This document shows positions 8,273 to 17,800 of a DNA stretch of 64,000 bases, piece by piece. The DNA comes from an uncultured Prevotellaceae bacterium (GTDB lineage Bacteria > Bacteroidota > Bacteroidia > Bacteroidales > Muribaculaceae). The notes under the pieces were generated by a model. The model had not been told where the DNA came from and did no database searches. It saw nothing but the letters and a program-made list of their open reading frames with translations. The translations under genes and the position numbers were made by a program. The stretch is from positions 1 through 64,000 of the forward strand of contig ONJS01000007.1 of assembly GCA_900318205.1 (NCBI GenBank). The letters are read 5' to 3'. Positions within the stretch are counted from its first letter, which is position 1; every line of letters begins with the position of its first letter.

Positions 8273-8538
8273 AATTCTTTATTTGTTTTATCATGTTTTC
8301 TGCTGATGATACTCAGTGTAATACCCTTTGACGCCAGATATTTCACTAAGCGCTTATACTGTTGCTTTCGTTGGCGTTTCCTTGGACATAGCACAAAAAG
8401 ATCAATCAGCTTTATTGTCATCTCATAACCGCTACCGCAGTCATAAGCCGTCTTGAATCCCTCATCATGTTGCTTGAGGGATTCTATGTCGAGGGCGAAA
8501 TACCGCTCCTCAATCTCATTATTGTGGTTGTATTTCAT
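8269..8538 (-). CDS. Family B small basic protein, copy 2, 89 aa
   Basis: The C-terminal half is paralogous to the 116-aa gene immediately upstream (8535-8885). Both have a block of the form T-(K/Q)L-DL followed by P-(K/A)R-R, then (V/L)K-LA--G(I/V)TL-I-SRK. The tail is strongly basic (CPRKRQRKQQYKR), consistent with nucleic-acid binding, but no known fold is recognised. It is joined by ATGA overlaps to the genes on both sides. The N-terminal 40 residues do not match the paralogue. Confidence 0.75.
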   Translation of the reverse strand: MKYNHNNEIEERYFALDIESLKQHDEGFKTAYDCGSGYEMTIKLIDLFVLCPRKRQRKQQYKRLVKYLASKGITLSIISRKHDKTNKEL

Positions 8539-8885
8539 TTCGTCTTCCTCGATTTGATAGTTAAAGTCACACCTCTATTGGCCAGTTCCTTGACCAAGCC
8601 GTTATAGGCAGTAATTCGCCTCCTTGCCCTTGGGATTATGGCCAGCAAATCTTGTAATTGAACTGTGAGGTGTTGTCCTTCAATAAGAGGCCCGTATTCA
8701 GCCTCCAGTCTCTTGATCTCATCGGCATATGGATCACCCGGTTGTTGCCCGTCGTCCATATCATCCGGTGCCGCATCTAACTCATTTTTCTCCTCAGCCT
8801 CAAGACACAATCTGCGGAAATCTGTCATCGGCTGCTGCTCCGTCTCCTGCATAGTGGAGAACAGTGCTTGCATTAACTGAATCAT
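8535..8885 (-). CDS. Family B small protein, copy 1, 116 aa
   Basis: The N-terminal 60 residues are acidic and Gln/Glu-rich (EAEEKNELDAAPDDMDDGQQ). The C-terminal 50 residues carry the basic B-family block (PRARRRITAYNGLVKELANR). The two halves have opposite charge. The gene overlaps the upstream A-family gene and the downstream B-family copy by four bases each. No function is recognised. The B block resembles a short helix-turn-helix-like helical pair, but that is only an impression. Confidence 0.75.
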   Translation of the reverse strand: MIQLMQALFSTMQETEQQPMTDFRRLCLEAEEKNELDAAPDDMDDGQQPGDPYADEIKRLEAEYGPLIEGQHLTVQLQDLLAIIPRARRRITAYNGLVKELANRGVTLTIKSRKTK

Positions 8886-9145
8886 TTTATCATATCATAT
8901 ATCTCATACGGTAAGTTTGTGATAAACAAAATATCGTAAACTTCTTCTCCGTTAAAAGTTTCCCATATGTCTTCTTCAGCCTTGATGACCTTGTACTCAT
9001 CACCAAAATACTTCAAGATGGATCTCAATAGAATCTCTTCAGTGTTAGATGTGTCCCCATCGCATACTATCGCCAGGAATCCTCCTTCATTGTACTTTGT
9101 ATTTCCGATTTTCTTAATGTCCTCCTCTGTTACTTTTATATTCAT
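8882..9145 (-). CDS. Family A small acidic protein, copy 1, 87 aa
   Basis: This is the paralogue of the 90-aa protein at 8000-8272, with the same three blocks and the same length. The first 30 bases of the gene overlap the end of the 207-aa gene in another frame. The paralogy supports the ATG at 9145, because both copies begin with the same residues (MNI). It is probably cytoplasmic. With the downstream genes it forms an A'-B'-B-A order, as if a two-gene unit was duplicated and rearranged. Confidence 0.75.
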   Translation of the reverse strand: MNIKVTEEDIKKIGNTKYNEGGFLAIVCDGDTSNTEEILLRSILKYFGDEYKVIKAEEDIWETFNGEEVYDILFITNLPYEIYDMIK

Positions 9146-9737
9146 GATTTAGAATCGTATATATTGTTCTACATTTGTCAAGATGCTTTTCAAAAAAGTC
9201 ATTCTTCAAATAATCCTCATTACCCTGCCATGACCAAAATCGATCCAATCTTTCTTCTCTGGTCATTTTATCAAAATCATCATGAGCCGCCTTAAAATCA
9301 GTAACCATTTTCTGCGCCTTCTCAATTATGCGATCAAACGAATACATTATTGACAGTTCACTATATGATTCAATTATCGTAGAATATGCATCATCCAAGT
9401 CCTTTTCATCAATATAGTAGTGCCTATTGGTGTAAAAGAGGTTATTGATGCTTGACCTGAATATGAAGTTGAATTCCAAAGGATTGGCATCGGTTAGATA
9501 TTCTTTCTTCCCTAGACATAAATCCAATTCATCCTTTGATACCTGACCAACTTCATACTGTTGCATGAGATGGCACATAAAATTAGCGACATTCATCAAG
9601 ACATCTTTTTCAGAAACTGCAATATCCATATCAGGGTCCTTATAGCTCCCATCCACATAATGAACCATTTCATTGGCAGCGTCTTCAGCATTGTCAAAAA
9701 CAGGAATCACTCTAGTTCCTTCTTTTTCTTTTTCCAT
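9114..9737 (-). CDS. Hypothetical protein heading the A/B operon, 207 aa
   Basis: This is the first gene of the five-gene minus-strand operon. The product is acidic, mostly helical, and has no signal or membrane segment. Features include a conserved-looking IMYSFDRIIEKAQKM helix and an aromatic WSWQGNEDYLKNDFFEKH segment. No family is recognised. It diverges from the BREX operon across a 379-base AT-rich gap, so it could be an unlinked neighbour or a regulator or partner of BREX. Nothing in its sequence looks like a WYL or HTH regulator. Confidence 0.7.
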   Translation of the reverse strand: MEKEKEGTRVIPVFDNAEDAANEMVHYVDGSYKDPDMDIAVSEKDVLMNVANFMCHLMQQYEVGQVSKDELDLCLGKKEYLTDANPLEFNFIFRSSINNLFYTNRHYYIDEKDLDDAYSTIIESYSELSIMYSFDRIIEKAQKMVTDFKAAHDDFDKMTREERLDRFWSWQGNEDYLKNDFFEKHLDKCRTIYTILNHEYKSNRGGH

Positions 9738-10034
9738 ACTTATAGATTGATTATAAATAAATTAAACTTATATTCTAATAATAAGAAGACAATACCGTTA
9801 TTATCTCCTTTTTCATCATTTCAGAGATAAGGTTATACCCCGATATTTACTGCGTTTTTCACGTTTTGATGTTGACATAGGATTATCAGTTTACGAAATC
9901 TCAAAAACTTCTTTATAGTTCTAATTATTATTTTCAATCAAATTATTGTTAGTTTTTTAACAACGAATGTATTCTATCATATGCTTAACTTAACTATTTT
10001 TTAGGAAAAAGACCTACATTTAGAAGATTATTTG

Positions 10035-10081
10035 TATATTTGCAACAAATAATTGTTATACTTTTGTTTTTGAAACAAAAG
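10035..10081 (+). promoter_or_regulatory. BREX operon promoter with a perfect palindromic operator
   Basis: Two TAnnTTTG boxes lie before brxA: TATATTTG at 10035-10042 and TACTTTTG at 10059-10066. The second overlaps a perfect inverted repeat, CTTTTGTTT at 10061-10069 and AAACAAAAG at 10073-10081, with a 3-base spacer. The palindrome covers the -7 box and the expected transcription start. This is where a repressor would block transcription, although it could also act as a hairpin in the 5' leader. The rest of the 379-base gap (9738-10116) is AT-rich with no gene seen. Confidence 0.55.
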
Positions 10082-10116
10082 ACGTGAAACCATAACAAAA
10101 CAGACACTAAATAATC

Positions 10117-10755
10117 GTGAAAGAAGAAGCCAACATATACAATATTACATTTACTGCAGGATCTGCAATGCTCAATCAGATGCATGCTGTAGCAGAAACT
10201 TTCCTGGATTGTAATGGGGATTGGCAACGCACAAAGGCTAGAACCCTCAAAGAGAATCTGATGCAACAGGAAAAGATGTCTTCCAATCTTAGATATTTTA
10301 CTTTGATTAAGCAACGCTTAGAGGTATTGAACGCAGAAGAACTCAATATGCTCGTCAATGGAACTGTAGCCGTTCGCCGTTTGATTGTATTACTAGCAAT
10401 TTGCAAAGCACATTCTTTTATTTTTGACTTCATAGCAGAGAATGTTCGTGAGTGTTTCTATAATCAATACGAGAAGGTGACACACGCCAACTTCAATGAA
10501 TTCTACAACGAGAAAAAGTATGAGCATCCCGAGTTGGAGCAGGCCACAGAAAACACGGTTTATAAAATGCGCCAGGTCACCTTCCTCATCTTGGAGCAAA
10601 CAGAGTTGATTGAAGATGTAGGTTCCGGTATTATTCGCCGTCCTTATCTTTCTGAAGCCATGGAGCAACTTGTCGTAAAAGACGATCCTAAATGGCTTGC
10701 TATCTATCTCTATTCCGATAATGAAATAAGTAATCTCAGAGACCTCTATGCATAA
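10117..10755 (+). CDS. brxA: BrxA, BREX type I protein (DUF1819), 212 aa
   Basis: This is the first gene of a canonical type I BREX operon. The N-terminal FTAGSAMLNQMHAVAETFL and the downstream helical blocks are typical of the DUF1819/BrxA family, a small DNA-binding helical protein. The start is GTG at 10117; no better ATG precedes the conserved FTAGS block. The gene overlaps brxB by eight bases. In studied type I systems BrxA is among the less critical components for defence and methylation. Identity rests on the sequence blocks and on the order of all six genes. Confidence 0.9.
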   Translation: MKEEANIYNITFTAGSAMLNQMHAVAETFLDCNGDWQRTKARTLKENLMQQEKMSSNLRYFTLIKQRLEVLNAEELNMLVNGTVAVRRLIVLLAICKAHSFIFDFIAENVRECFYNQYEKVTHANFNEFYNEKKYEHPELEQATENTVYKMRQVTFLILEQTELIEDVGSGIIRRPYLSEAMEQLVVKDDPKWLAIYLYSDNEISNLRDLYA

Positions 10756-11329
10756 CCAGATGATTGATTTAGATACCCTTTTCGAGGGTATATATAACAA
10801 ACTTATATCACCCGAGTTCGGAAAGAACATTGGTGGTGAACTCCCGCTGTTCGTCCAGCCTGTGCCTTCGGAACTACAGACGGATGTGGAAAGTCAGATA
10901 AAACGACTTTCTACCCGACTTCAAAAGAAGGGAATTGTATCTGTGTCCATCAATCTCTATGACCTTTGCATGGAAATCCTTCGTGAGGCAGATGTACTTG
11001 ATACCATTTTGGAACAAGAGCAGGAAATAAAGCGTGAGGACATCATTTCAACGCTCGACAGTGTGCTTGATATCAAGTCAGTCATCATTCCTCGAATCAA
11101 GGAGGCAATCTTGGAGACCCACCCACAATATGTTTTTATCAGTGGCGTTGGCAATGTCTATCCTTTCGTACGCTCGCATGGAATTCTGAACAATATCGAC
11201 GAACTGACAGGCGAATGCAACCTTATTTTGTTCTTTCCTGGAGAGTACAATAATCTTCAGCTTAAACTCTTTGGAAGTATTTCTGATGAGAACTATTATC
11301 GCGGTCATAATCTTAATGAATTTAGCTAA
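10748..11329 (+). CDS. brxB: BrxB, BREX type I protein (DUF1788), 193 aa
   Basis: The protein matches the DUF1788/BrxB family in length and in its C-terminal blocks: VFISGVGNVYPFVRSH, LILFFPGEY, then LKLFG and YYRGHNL. BrxB is needed for BREX DNA methylation and phage exclusion in model systems and is thought to be part of the core complex with BrxC, PglX and PglZ. The start is ATG at 10748, inside the end of brxA, or ATG at 10760. The brxC start lies within 20 bases of its stop or overlaps it. Confidence 0.9.
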   Translation: MHNQMIDLDTLFEGIYNKLISPEFGKNIGGELPLFVQPVPSELQTDVESQIKRLSTRLQKKGIVSVSINLYDLCMEILREADVLDTILEQEQEIKREDIISTLDSVLDIKSVIIPRIKEAILETHPQYVFISGVGNVYPFVRSHGILNNIDELTGECNLILFFPGEYNNLQLKLFGSISDENYYRGHNLNEFS

Positions 11330-11348
11330 TAACAAAAATATTTACGAT

Positions 11349-14300
11349 ATGATACAACAAGATATTTATTCAAAAGACATCACTCGCGAAATCAATGGTG
11401 TCATCAAGGCCGATAGTAAGCTTGAACTTGAGAAAGAGGTTACTGAATACGTGATTACAGCCGAGCAGATGCAGCCGAGACTTCTGCCTGCATTGTTTAA
11501 AACGCTTGTTCCTCCCGCAAAGCCAACCTGTGTATGGATTTCAGGCGACTTCGGTAGCGGCAAATCACATCTATTGAAAATCCTTTCATACGTTCTTGAA
11601 AACGAACTTGTGGTTAATAATCGCAAGTGTGCAGACATCTTTGCAGACAAAGCAAGCGAAGACTTTGAATTGAAAGGAGACATCCAGAAAGCATGCCGTG
11701 TTCCTACAGAAAGCGTATTGTTCAACATTCAAGAGAAACTTGATGGTATCGGAAAGAGTCATATAGATCCGGTGCTTAATATCTTCTTGAAAGAGTTTAA
11801 CCGTAAACTTGGATTTGATGATAAGAAGCCTGAGATTGCTGAGATTGAAAGGTATTTTGCCAAGAAAGGAAAGTATGAATGGTTGAAATCTGAATATAAG
11901 GCACGTTTTGGCAGGGAATGGATAGAAGACCGACCTACCATTCTATTGAAAAAACAGAACTTGGCCGAGTTGCTTGCTGACCTTGATGGTACAAGCATTG
12001 ATGTAGCACTCAACAACGTCACGACCCAAATTAACAAATACACGCTTGACATTGATGGATTCGTGGCTCTGATCAAAGCTCATTTGGATCAACAAATCCC
12101 TGGCAGTCGTTTCATATTCTTTGTAGACGAAGTAGGCCAGTTCATTGGCAAGGACGTTCATCGTATGCTCAGCCTTCAGACCATTGCTGAAGGACTAATA
12201 GATAAAACAGATGGACGAGCATCCATCTTCGTAACATCTCAAATGGACATTGATGCAACACTTGGCAATTTGGAGAAGCAACAAGAATATGACTTCTCTC
12301 GTATTCAAGGACGTTTCACTACCCGTATCAACCTAACTAGTGCTAACGCGGACGAAGTGATTCAGCGTCGTCTTTTGGAGAAAAAATCAGAGCCCCAGCA
12401 ACAACTCTGTATGGTCTATGATGATCAAAAGAATATAATCAAAAGCCTTTTTAATTTTGGTGATAATAGCCAGTTTAAGAGTTCTTATAAATCAGATGCC
12501 CAATTTGCCATCGACTTTCCTTTCGTTGATTATCAGTTTGACTTACTTCAACGTTGTATTATTGAGCTTAGCAAGAATAATGCTTTCAGCGGCAGACAAC
12601 AGTCTGTGGGTGAGCGTTCCTTGTTGACCATCACTCAGGAGGTTGCGAAGGCATACAAGGATAAGGATTTGAACCAAATTGTTCAGTTCTGTGACATGTA
12701 TGAAGGTATTCGTGGTATCCTCCAGACAAAAATACAAACAGACATACAGCAGGCAGAAAAAACTCTTGATGACGATATGGCATTAAAAGTGTTAAAAGCC
12801 CTTTTCCTTGTCAAATATGTCAAGGGATTCCCTTCAACTGTTGACAATATCACAAAAATAATGCTTCCGACTCTTGATACAGACTTTCCGGAGTATAAGA
12901 GTAAAATACAGGAAGCGCTCAACAAGCTCGTTTATACTTCATATATAGAGAAAGGCGCCAATGATGAATATCACTATCAAACCAATGAAGAGAAAGACAT
13001 TGAGACAGAGATAAAAAATGAGGATCTTCAACCTGATGCCATCAATAATGAGATGAAGAAGATTTTCCGAGATGAGATATTCTCTGATAGCAAGATCAAG
13101 CTTTCCAACTTTAAGATATTCCCGTATGGGCGTATTGTTGATGAGCAAAAAGATGGTCGTGATGCAGAAATGTATATCCACTTCATTACGCCGTTAAATG
13201 GCTTAACGAGCACAGATGTCAGTTCAATGAATATGTACTCGTTACAACATCCAAATCAACTCTGCATTGTTCTTGGGGAAGACAAGTATCTGGCAGAAGA
13301 TATTTCTATGTTCAAGAAAGCCGATAAGTGCCTAACCCGTCTTCTTTCTGTAGGATCTGATGGGTATCGTCAGCAAATCGTTACAGATAAACGTCGTGTG
13401 AACACACGACGTCGTGAAAGCATTGTCAACAGATTGACAGACCTTACAAAAAATGCTCGTCTATTCATGGCTGGTCAAGAGATTACAGATATTCGCCAGA
13501 CAGATTTGCGTGGCCGTTTAAACGAAGGGATGGCAAGACTTGTCGAACAGGTTTACACCAACTTGAAGATGCTTACTGTCGAATACGATGATGCTATGTT
13601 AAAAACAATCATCAACAGTACAGAAAATGCAGCGATCTTTGGAGAAGAAATGGACAACTGCTCACAGGAAATATTCAACAAAATCAACAATAATAAGCAG
13701 CTTAGTATACGTACAAAGGTGAAAGATCTTGTTGACTATTTTCGTGGCAATTCATATGGATGGTATGAGACGGCTACGCTCTGTTTACTTGCAAAGTTGT
13801 ACAAGATGGATAGAATTTCTTTCCGTTCAAATGGCAGTCCCGTAGCAGACCGTGACCTGTACAATAATATGACAAATAGTAACCTCCAAGCTGTGCTTAT
13901 AGTCGATATTGAGGAAACTATTACCACTTCACAGGTAGCAATATTAAAGAATTTATATAGAGAATTCTTTAGTGATGAAAGCTGTTCGGCTCAGAGTGCA
14001 AAGGACGTTCATCAGCAGTTTATTAACCGTCTGAAAGACGAGATCACAGTACTTCGCAGTGTGAGAGATCAAAACGATTTTGAGTTCACTAAACCACTTG
14101 AAGAGATAATTCCTCAATTCCAGCAAATTGCAAATAGTGTCTATCCTGCGCTTTACAGGATGACTTCAAATATTGAAGAGGCTATCGATCGCAAGATGGA
14201 AGAGGCTGATGTTATAAGTGAGTTCGTCAATGGCAGCCAATACAATATTTTTAAGCGAATCGAGACCACCAAAAAAGGTAATCAGGCGAACCTCGTCTAT

Positions 14301-14876
14301 GTAACACCGAACCTAATACAAATCCTAGATGAGATTTACGCATCGAGAACCCCATGGGACCAGATGACGAAAGCAAAGGACACATTGGACACCATTTATA
14401 ATGAGATCTCAGATAGGCAAAAAGAAGAGCGGCAGAAAGCGATTAATAACATAAAAAGCAAATTGGATGCCCTGAAGGCTCTTCCGGCTTTCTCCACATT
14501 AACGCAATCACAACAGAGCCAAGTTGATGCCATATTTACTGTGTTGACGGCAAATGCCAAGGAGGAACGTTATATCGGCAATTTGATTGCAATGAGCGGT
14601 AATATTACCGAAGCATACGAACGTTGTATCAAGTCCATCAACGAATGGGTTGAGTCTGCCGAGGCTGAGCACAAACGTCAAGAAGAAAAAAAAGGCACTC
14701 CTGCAGTCACACCTCATCGTCCAGTTAAGACATATATCAACAAGAGTAGCGCTATGAACGTGAGCTTCACTAAAAATGTTCTAGAAACACCAGAGGATGT
14801 AGAGGCATACATTGAAGCATTGAAGACTCGTTTGATGGATTTCATCATGCAGAATAAGAACATTATGTTAAACTGA
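11349..14876 (+). CDS. brxC: BrxC, BREX type I ATPase, about 1175 aa
   Basis: This is a large P-loop ATPase. The start is MIQQDIYSKDITREINGVIK, the usual BrxC opening. Walker A is GDFGSGKSH near residue 66 and Walker B is FFVDEVGQF near residue 258. Long helical and coiled regions follow, ending in IMQNKNIML. BrxC is the motor-like ATPase of the BREX complex and is needed for both methylation and defence. I prefer the ATG at 11349 because it sits just before the conserved block. An in-frame ATG at 11316 would overlap the end of brxB. The frame is intact throughout. Confidence 0.93.
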   Translation: MIQQDIYSKDITREINGVIKADSKLELEKEVTEYVITAEQMQPRLLPALFKTLVPPAKPTCVWISGDFGSGKSHLLKILSYVLENELVVNNRKCADIFADKASEDFELKGDIQKACRVPTESVLFNIQEKLDGIGKSHIDPVLNIFLKEFNRKLGFDDKKPEIAEIERYFAKKGKYEWLKSEYKARFGREWIEDRPTILLKKQNLAELLADLDGTSIDVALNNVTTQINKYTLDIDGFVALIKAHLDQQIPGSRFIFFVDEVGQFIGKDVHRMLSLQTIAEGLIDKTDGRASIFVTSQMDIDATLGNLEKQQEYDFSRIQGRFTTRINLTSANADEVIQRRLLEKKSEPQQQLCMVYDDQKNIIKSLFNFGDNSQFKSSYKSDAQFAIDFPFVDYQFDLLQRCIIELSKNNAFSGRQQSVGERSLLTITQEVAKAYKDKDLNQIVQFCDMYEGIRGILQTKIQTDIQQAEKTLDDDMALKVLKALFLVKYVKGFPSTVDNITKIMLPTLDTDFPEYKSKIQEALNKLVYTSYIEKGANDEYHYQTNEEKDIETEIKNEDLQPDAINNEMKKIFRDEIFSDSKIKLSNFKIFPYGRIVDEQKDGRDAEMYIHFITPLNGLTSTDVSSMNMYSLQHPNQLCIVLGEDKYLAEDISMFKKADKCLTRLLSVGSDGYRQQIVTDKRRVNTRRRESIVNRLTDLTKNARLFMAGQEITDIRQTDLRGRLNEGMARLVEQVYTNLKMLTVEYDDAMLKTIINSTENAAIFGEEMDNCSQEIFNKINNNKQLSIRTKVKDLVDYFRGNSYGWYETATLCLLAKLYKMDRISFRSNGSPVADRDLYNNMTNSNLQAVLIVDIEETITTSQVAILKNLYREFFSDESCSAQSAKDVHQQFINRLKDEITVLRSVRDQNDFEFTKPLEEIIPQFQQIANSVYPALYRMTSNIEEAIDRKMEEADVISEFVNGSQYNIFKRIETTKKGNQANLVYVTPNLIQILDEIYASRTPWDQMTKAKDTLDTIYNEISDRQKEERQKAINNIKSKLDALKALPAFSTLTQSQQSQVDAIFTVLTANAKEERYIGNLIAMSGNITEAYERCIKSINEWVESAEAEHKRQEEKKGTPAVTPHRPVKTYINKSSAMNVSFTKNVLETPEDVEAYIEALKTRLMDFIMQNKNIMLN

Positions 14877-14891
14877 TTAATATATTTGTAT

Positions 14892-17800
14892 ATGGCAACA
14901 AACACAGCGGCATTAAAGTCATTTGCACAAAAGACACGCGCAAAACTCATATCGCTTATCACAACCAAGCTTCAGTTTGTGCTCAACGCTGATACTGCAG
15001 AGCTTCGAGGTTATGAACGTCAGATTGATGAACTGAGACGCCAGGTTCACGACAAGACGGAGAAGATAGTGATTGAAGAAGTCGCCTACACATGGTTTAA
15101 CCGTGTGATGGCACTCCGTTTCATGGATGCCAACGGCTACAATGCACCTATGATTGTCACTCCTGCAGCAGGACAGGCTCGCCCTGAAATATTGCAGGAT
15201 GCAATGGCGGGGGTATTTGATGAGGAGCTATTGCTTACACCGGAAGAAAAACAACTCCCTGAAGCAAAGCTATATCGCAAGCTTCTTGTGGCTGTGTGCA
15301 ACAAAAAGATGTCTAAACCCATGCCGTTCTTGTTTGAACACATATCTGATTACACTGAACTTCTCTTGCCTGATGATTTGCTTTCCGATCAAAGTTTCAT
15401 CAATGACATTCGTATTGGCATGATAGACGAAGACTGCCAGAATGTTGAACTCATGGGATGGCTTTACCAGTTTTACATCACTGATCGCAAAGCGGATGCT
15501 GAGAGAAAAAAATCCAAGAAGGGTGGCCTAAAGAGTGATGAGCAGGCTGCTGCCACACAACTCTTTACGCCTCATTGGATAGTGCGCTATATGGTAGAGA
15601 ATAGTCTTGGCCGTATCTGGATGACGCTGCATCCGGAGAGCCATCTTGTGGATGACATGCCGTATTACATTGCAACACCAGAAGGCCAGACAGACATCAT
15701 TCCAGAAGACATACATTCCGCCAAGGACATACGCTTTCTCGACCCTTGTATGGGTAGCGGTCACATCCTCGTCTATGCCTTCGACTTGTTCTGTAAGATG
15801 TATGAGGAGGAGGGTGAGCAGGCAAAGGACATTCCTGCGCTCATCATCCAGAACAACCTCTATGGTATAGATATTGACCGTCGATGCTACCAGTTGGCCG
15901 CATTCGCCCTCACCATGAAGGCTCGTGCTTATTACCGCCGATACCTTCGCCATCCGGTCAGCCCTAACGTCATAGCGCTCGAAAAGATTGACCGTAACAC
16001 GATTGACTCTGCTGGCTCATGGGGAAAGAAGTCGCTGATGTGGCAGTTTGAGAATATCGACACGATTGGCTCGCTCCTGAAGGTGACGCCAGAAGAGTGT
16101 GCAGCCATTCGTGTGGAAAACAATAGTTTGTTTGGCGTTCGTCAGCAGGTGATGAAGACGCAAGCAGAATACCTGTCGAGGAAGTATCATTGTGTAGTAA
16201 CGAATCCGCCGTATTTAGGGAAAGGGATGGGAGATGTTTTAAAATCTTTTTTGTTATTAGAATATCCTAACGGCTCAGCTGATCTTATGGCTTCGTTTGT
16301 AGAAAGAAATCTGGACTATTCTGACAAAGATGCATATGTGGCTATGATAAATCAGCAGAGTTGGATGTATAATGTGACATATGAATCTTTAAGAAAAGAA
16401 ATCGTTAATAATAGCTTTATTTCAAGTGTACTACATTTAGGTCCTAGAACTTTTCCTGAAATAGGTGGTGAAAAAGTTCAAAATGTCACTTTTGTTTTAC
16501 GTAACGCATTGTCAAAAAGTAATGGGCTATATATACGACTGACAGATTATAATGACCCTTATTTGAAAGATAAGATGGCAAGGAAAATCATTCAAGAGCG
16601 AGAAAACAACTATTTTGTTTTCAATCAAGCTGACATTTTGGATATTCCTACAGCTATATTCGGATATTGGCTTTCTTCAACACAAAAGGAGATTCTGTCT
16701 AAATCAAATAGCTTTGATAACGTATCTTCACCGTGTACAGGAATGCAATCTGGTGCGAATAGTAAATTTGTGAGATTGTGGTTTGAAGTTTCAAAACGAG
16801 ATATTGATAATTATAAAGTTCCTTTTAAAAAAAAATGGTGCTATTATCAAATGGGTGGCGAATCGATTGCTTGGTATGACTATCTTCCTGCTCATGTAAT
16901 CTTATGGGAAAATGATGGTACGGAGGTTAAATCTCATAAAAGTTCTGTTATAAGAAATCAGAAATTTTATGGAAACCTTGGTATTAGTTGGAAAAGAATT
17001 TCTGGACCAGACAACAAATTAAAATTGCTCAAAAAGGGATATATATTTGATCAGGCAGCAGATACATTGTTCCCAAACGAAAACAAATACTTTAACTTTA
17101 TATTCGGGTTCCTTAATAGTAAGGTTTTAGGAGTGTTTCTAAAATTATTTAGCGCAACGCATAATTTAACATCAGGATCAATAGGTAGAGTTCCAATTTT
17201 CATGATTGATGATGAAGAGATAGACAAATTGGTTGATACATGTATATCAATAGCCAAAGATTATAGTGAGAGTTTGGAGTCTTCTGACTCTTTTATGTCA
17301 TTGAAATTTATTGATAGTGCGAGCGTTGAAGATCTTTGTGAAAGATACAAATGCTATTGGAATAATAGATTCATAACTCTCCACGACAATGAAATGCGAT
17401 TAAACGAAAAGTATATTATGATATATGGTTTGGGCAATGAGTTAGACTCGAATATATCTTTAGACGAAGTTACAATTCTTCAAAGAGGCGAGATCAGCAT
17501 TGAGGATAAGCGCATCGTTTGGCATGACGATGCCATCATCAAGCAGTTCATCAACTGGCTTGTGGGCTGCTTGATGGGGCGTTACTCTGCGGATAAGCCC
17601 GGGCTAATCATTGCCAGTCAAGGTCAGTCACTATCTGACCTTGACTTGCCAGCACATACCATTGAGATAGACGATGACGGCATCATTCCCGTTATTATGG
17701 AAGAGGACTTCTTCACCGATGATCTCACACAGCGCATAGAGGCTGCCGTGAAGACACTCTTCGGCGAGAAGAATTTCTACGATAACATGAAGTATATCAA

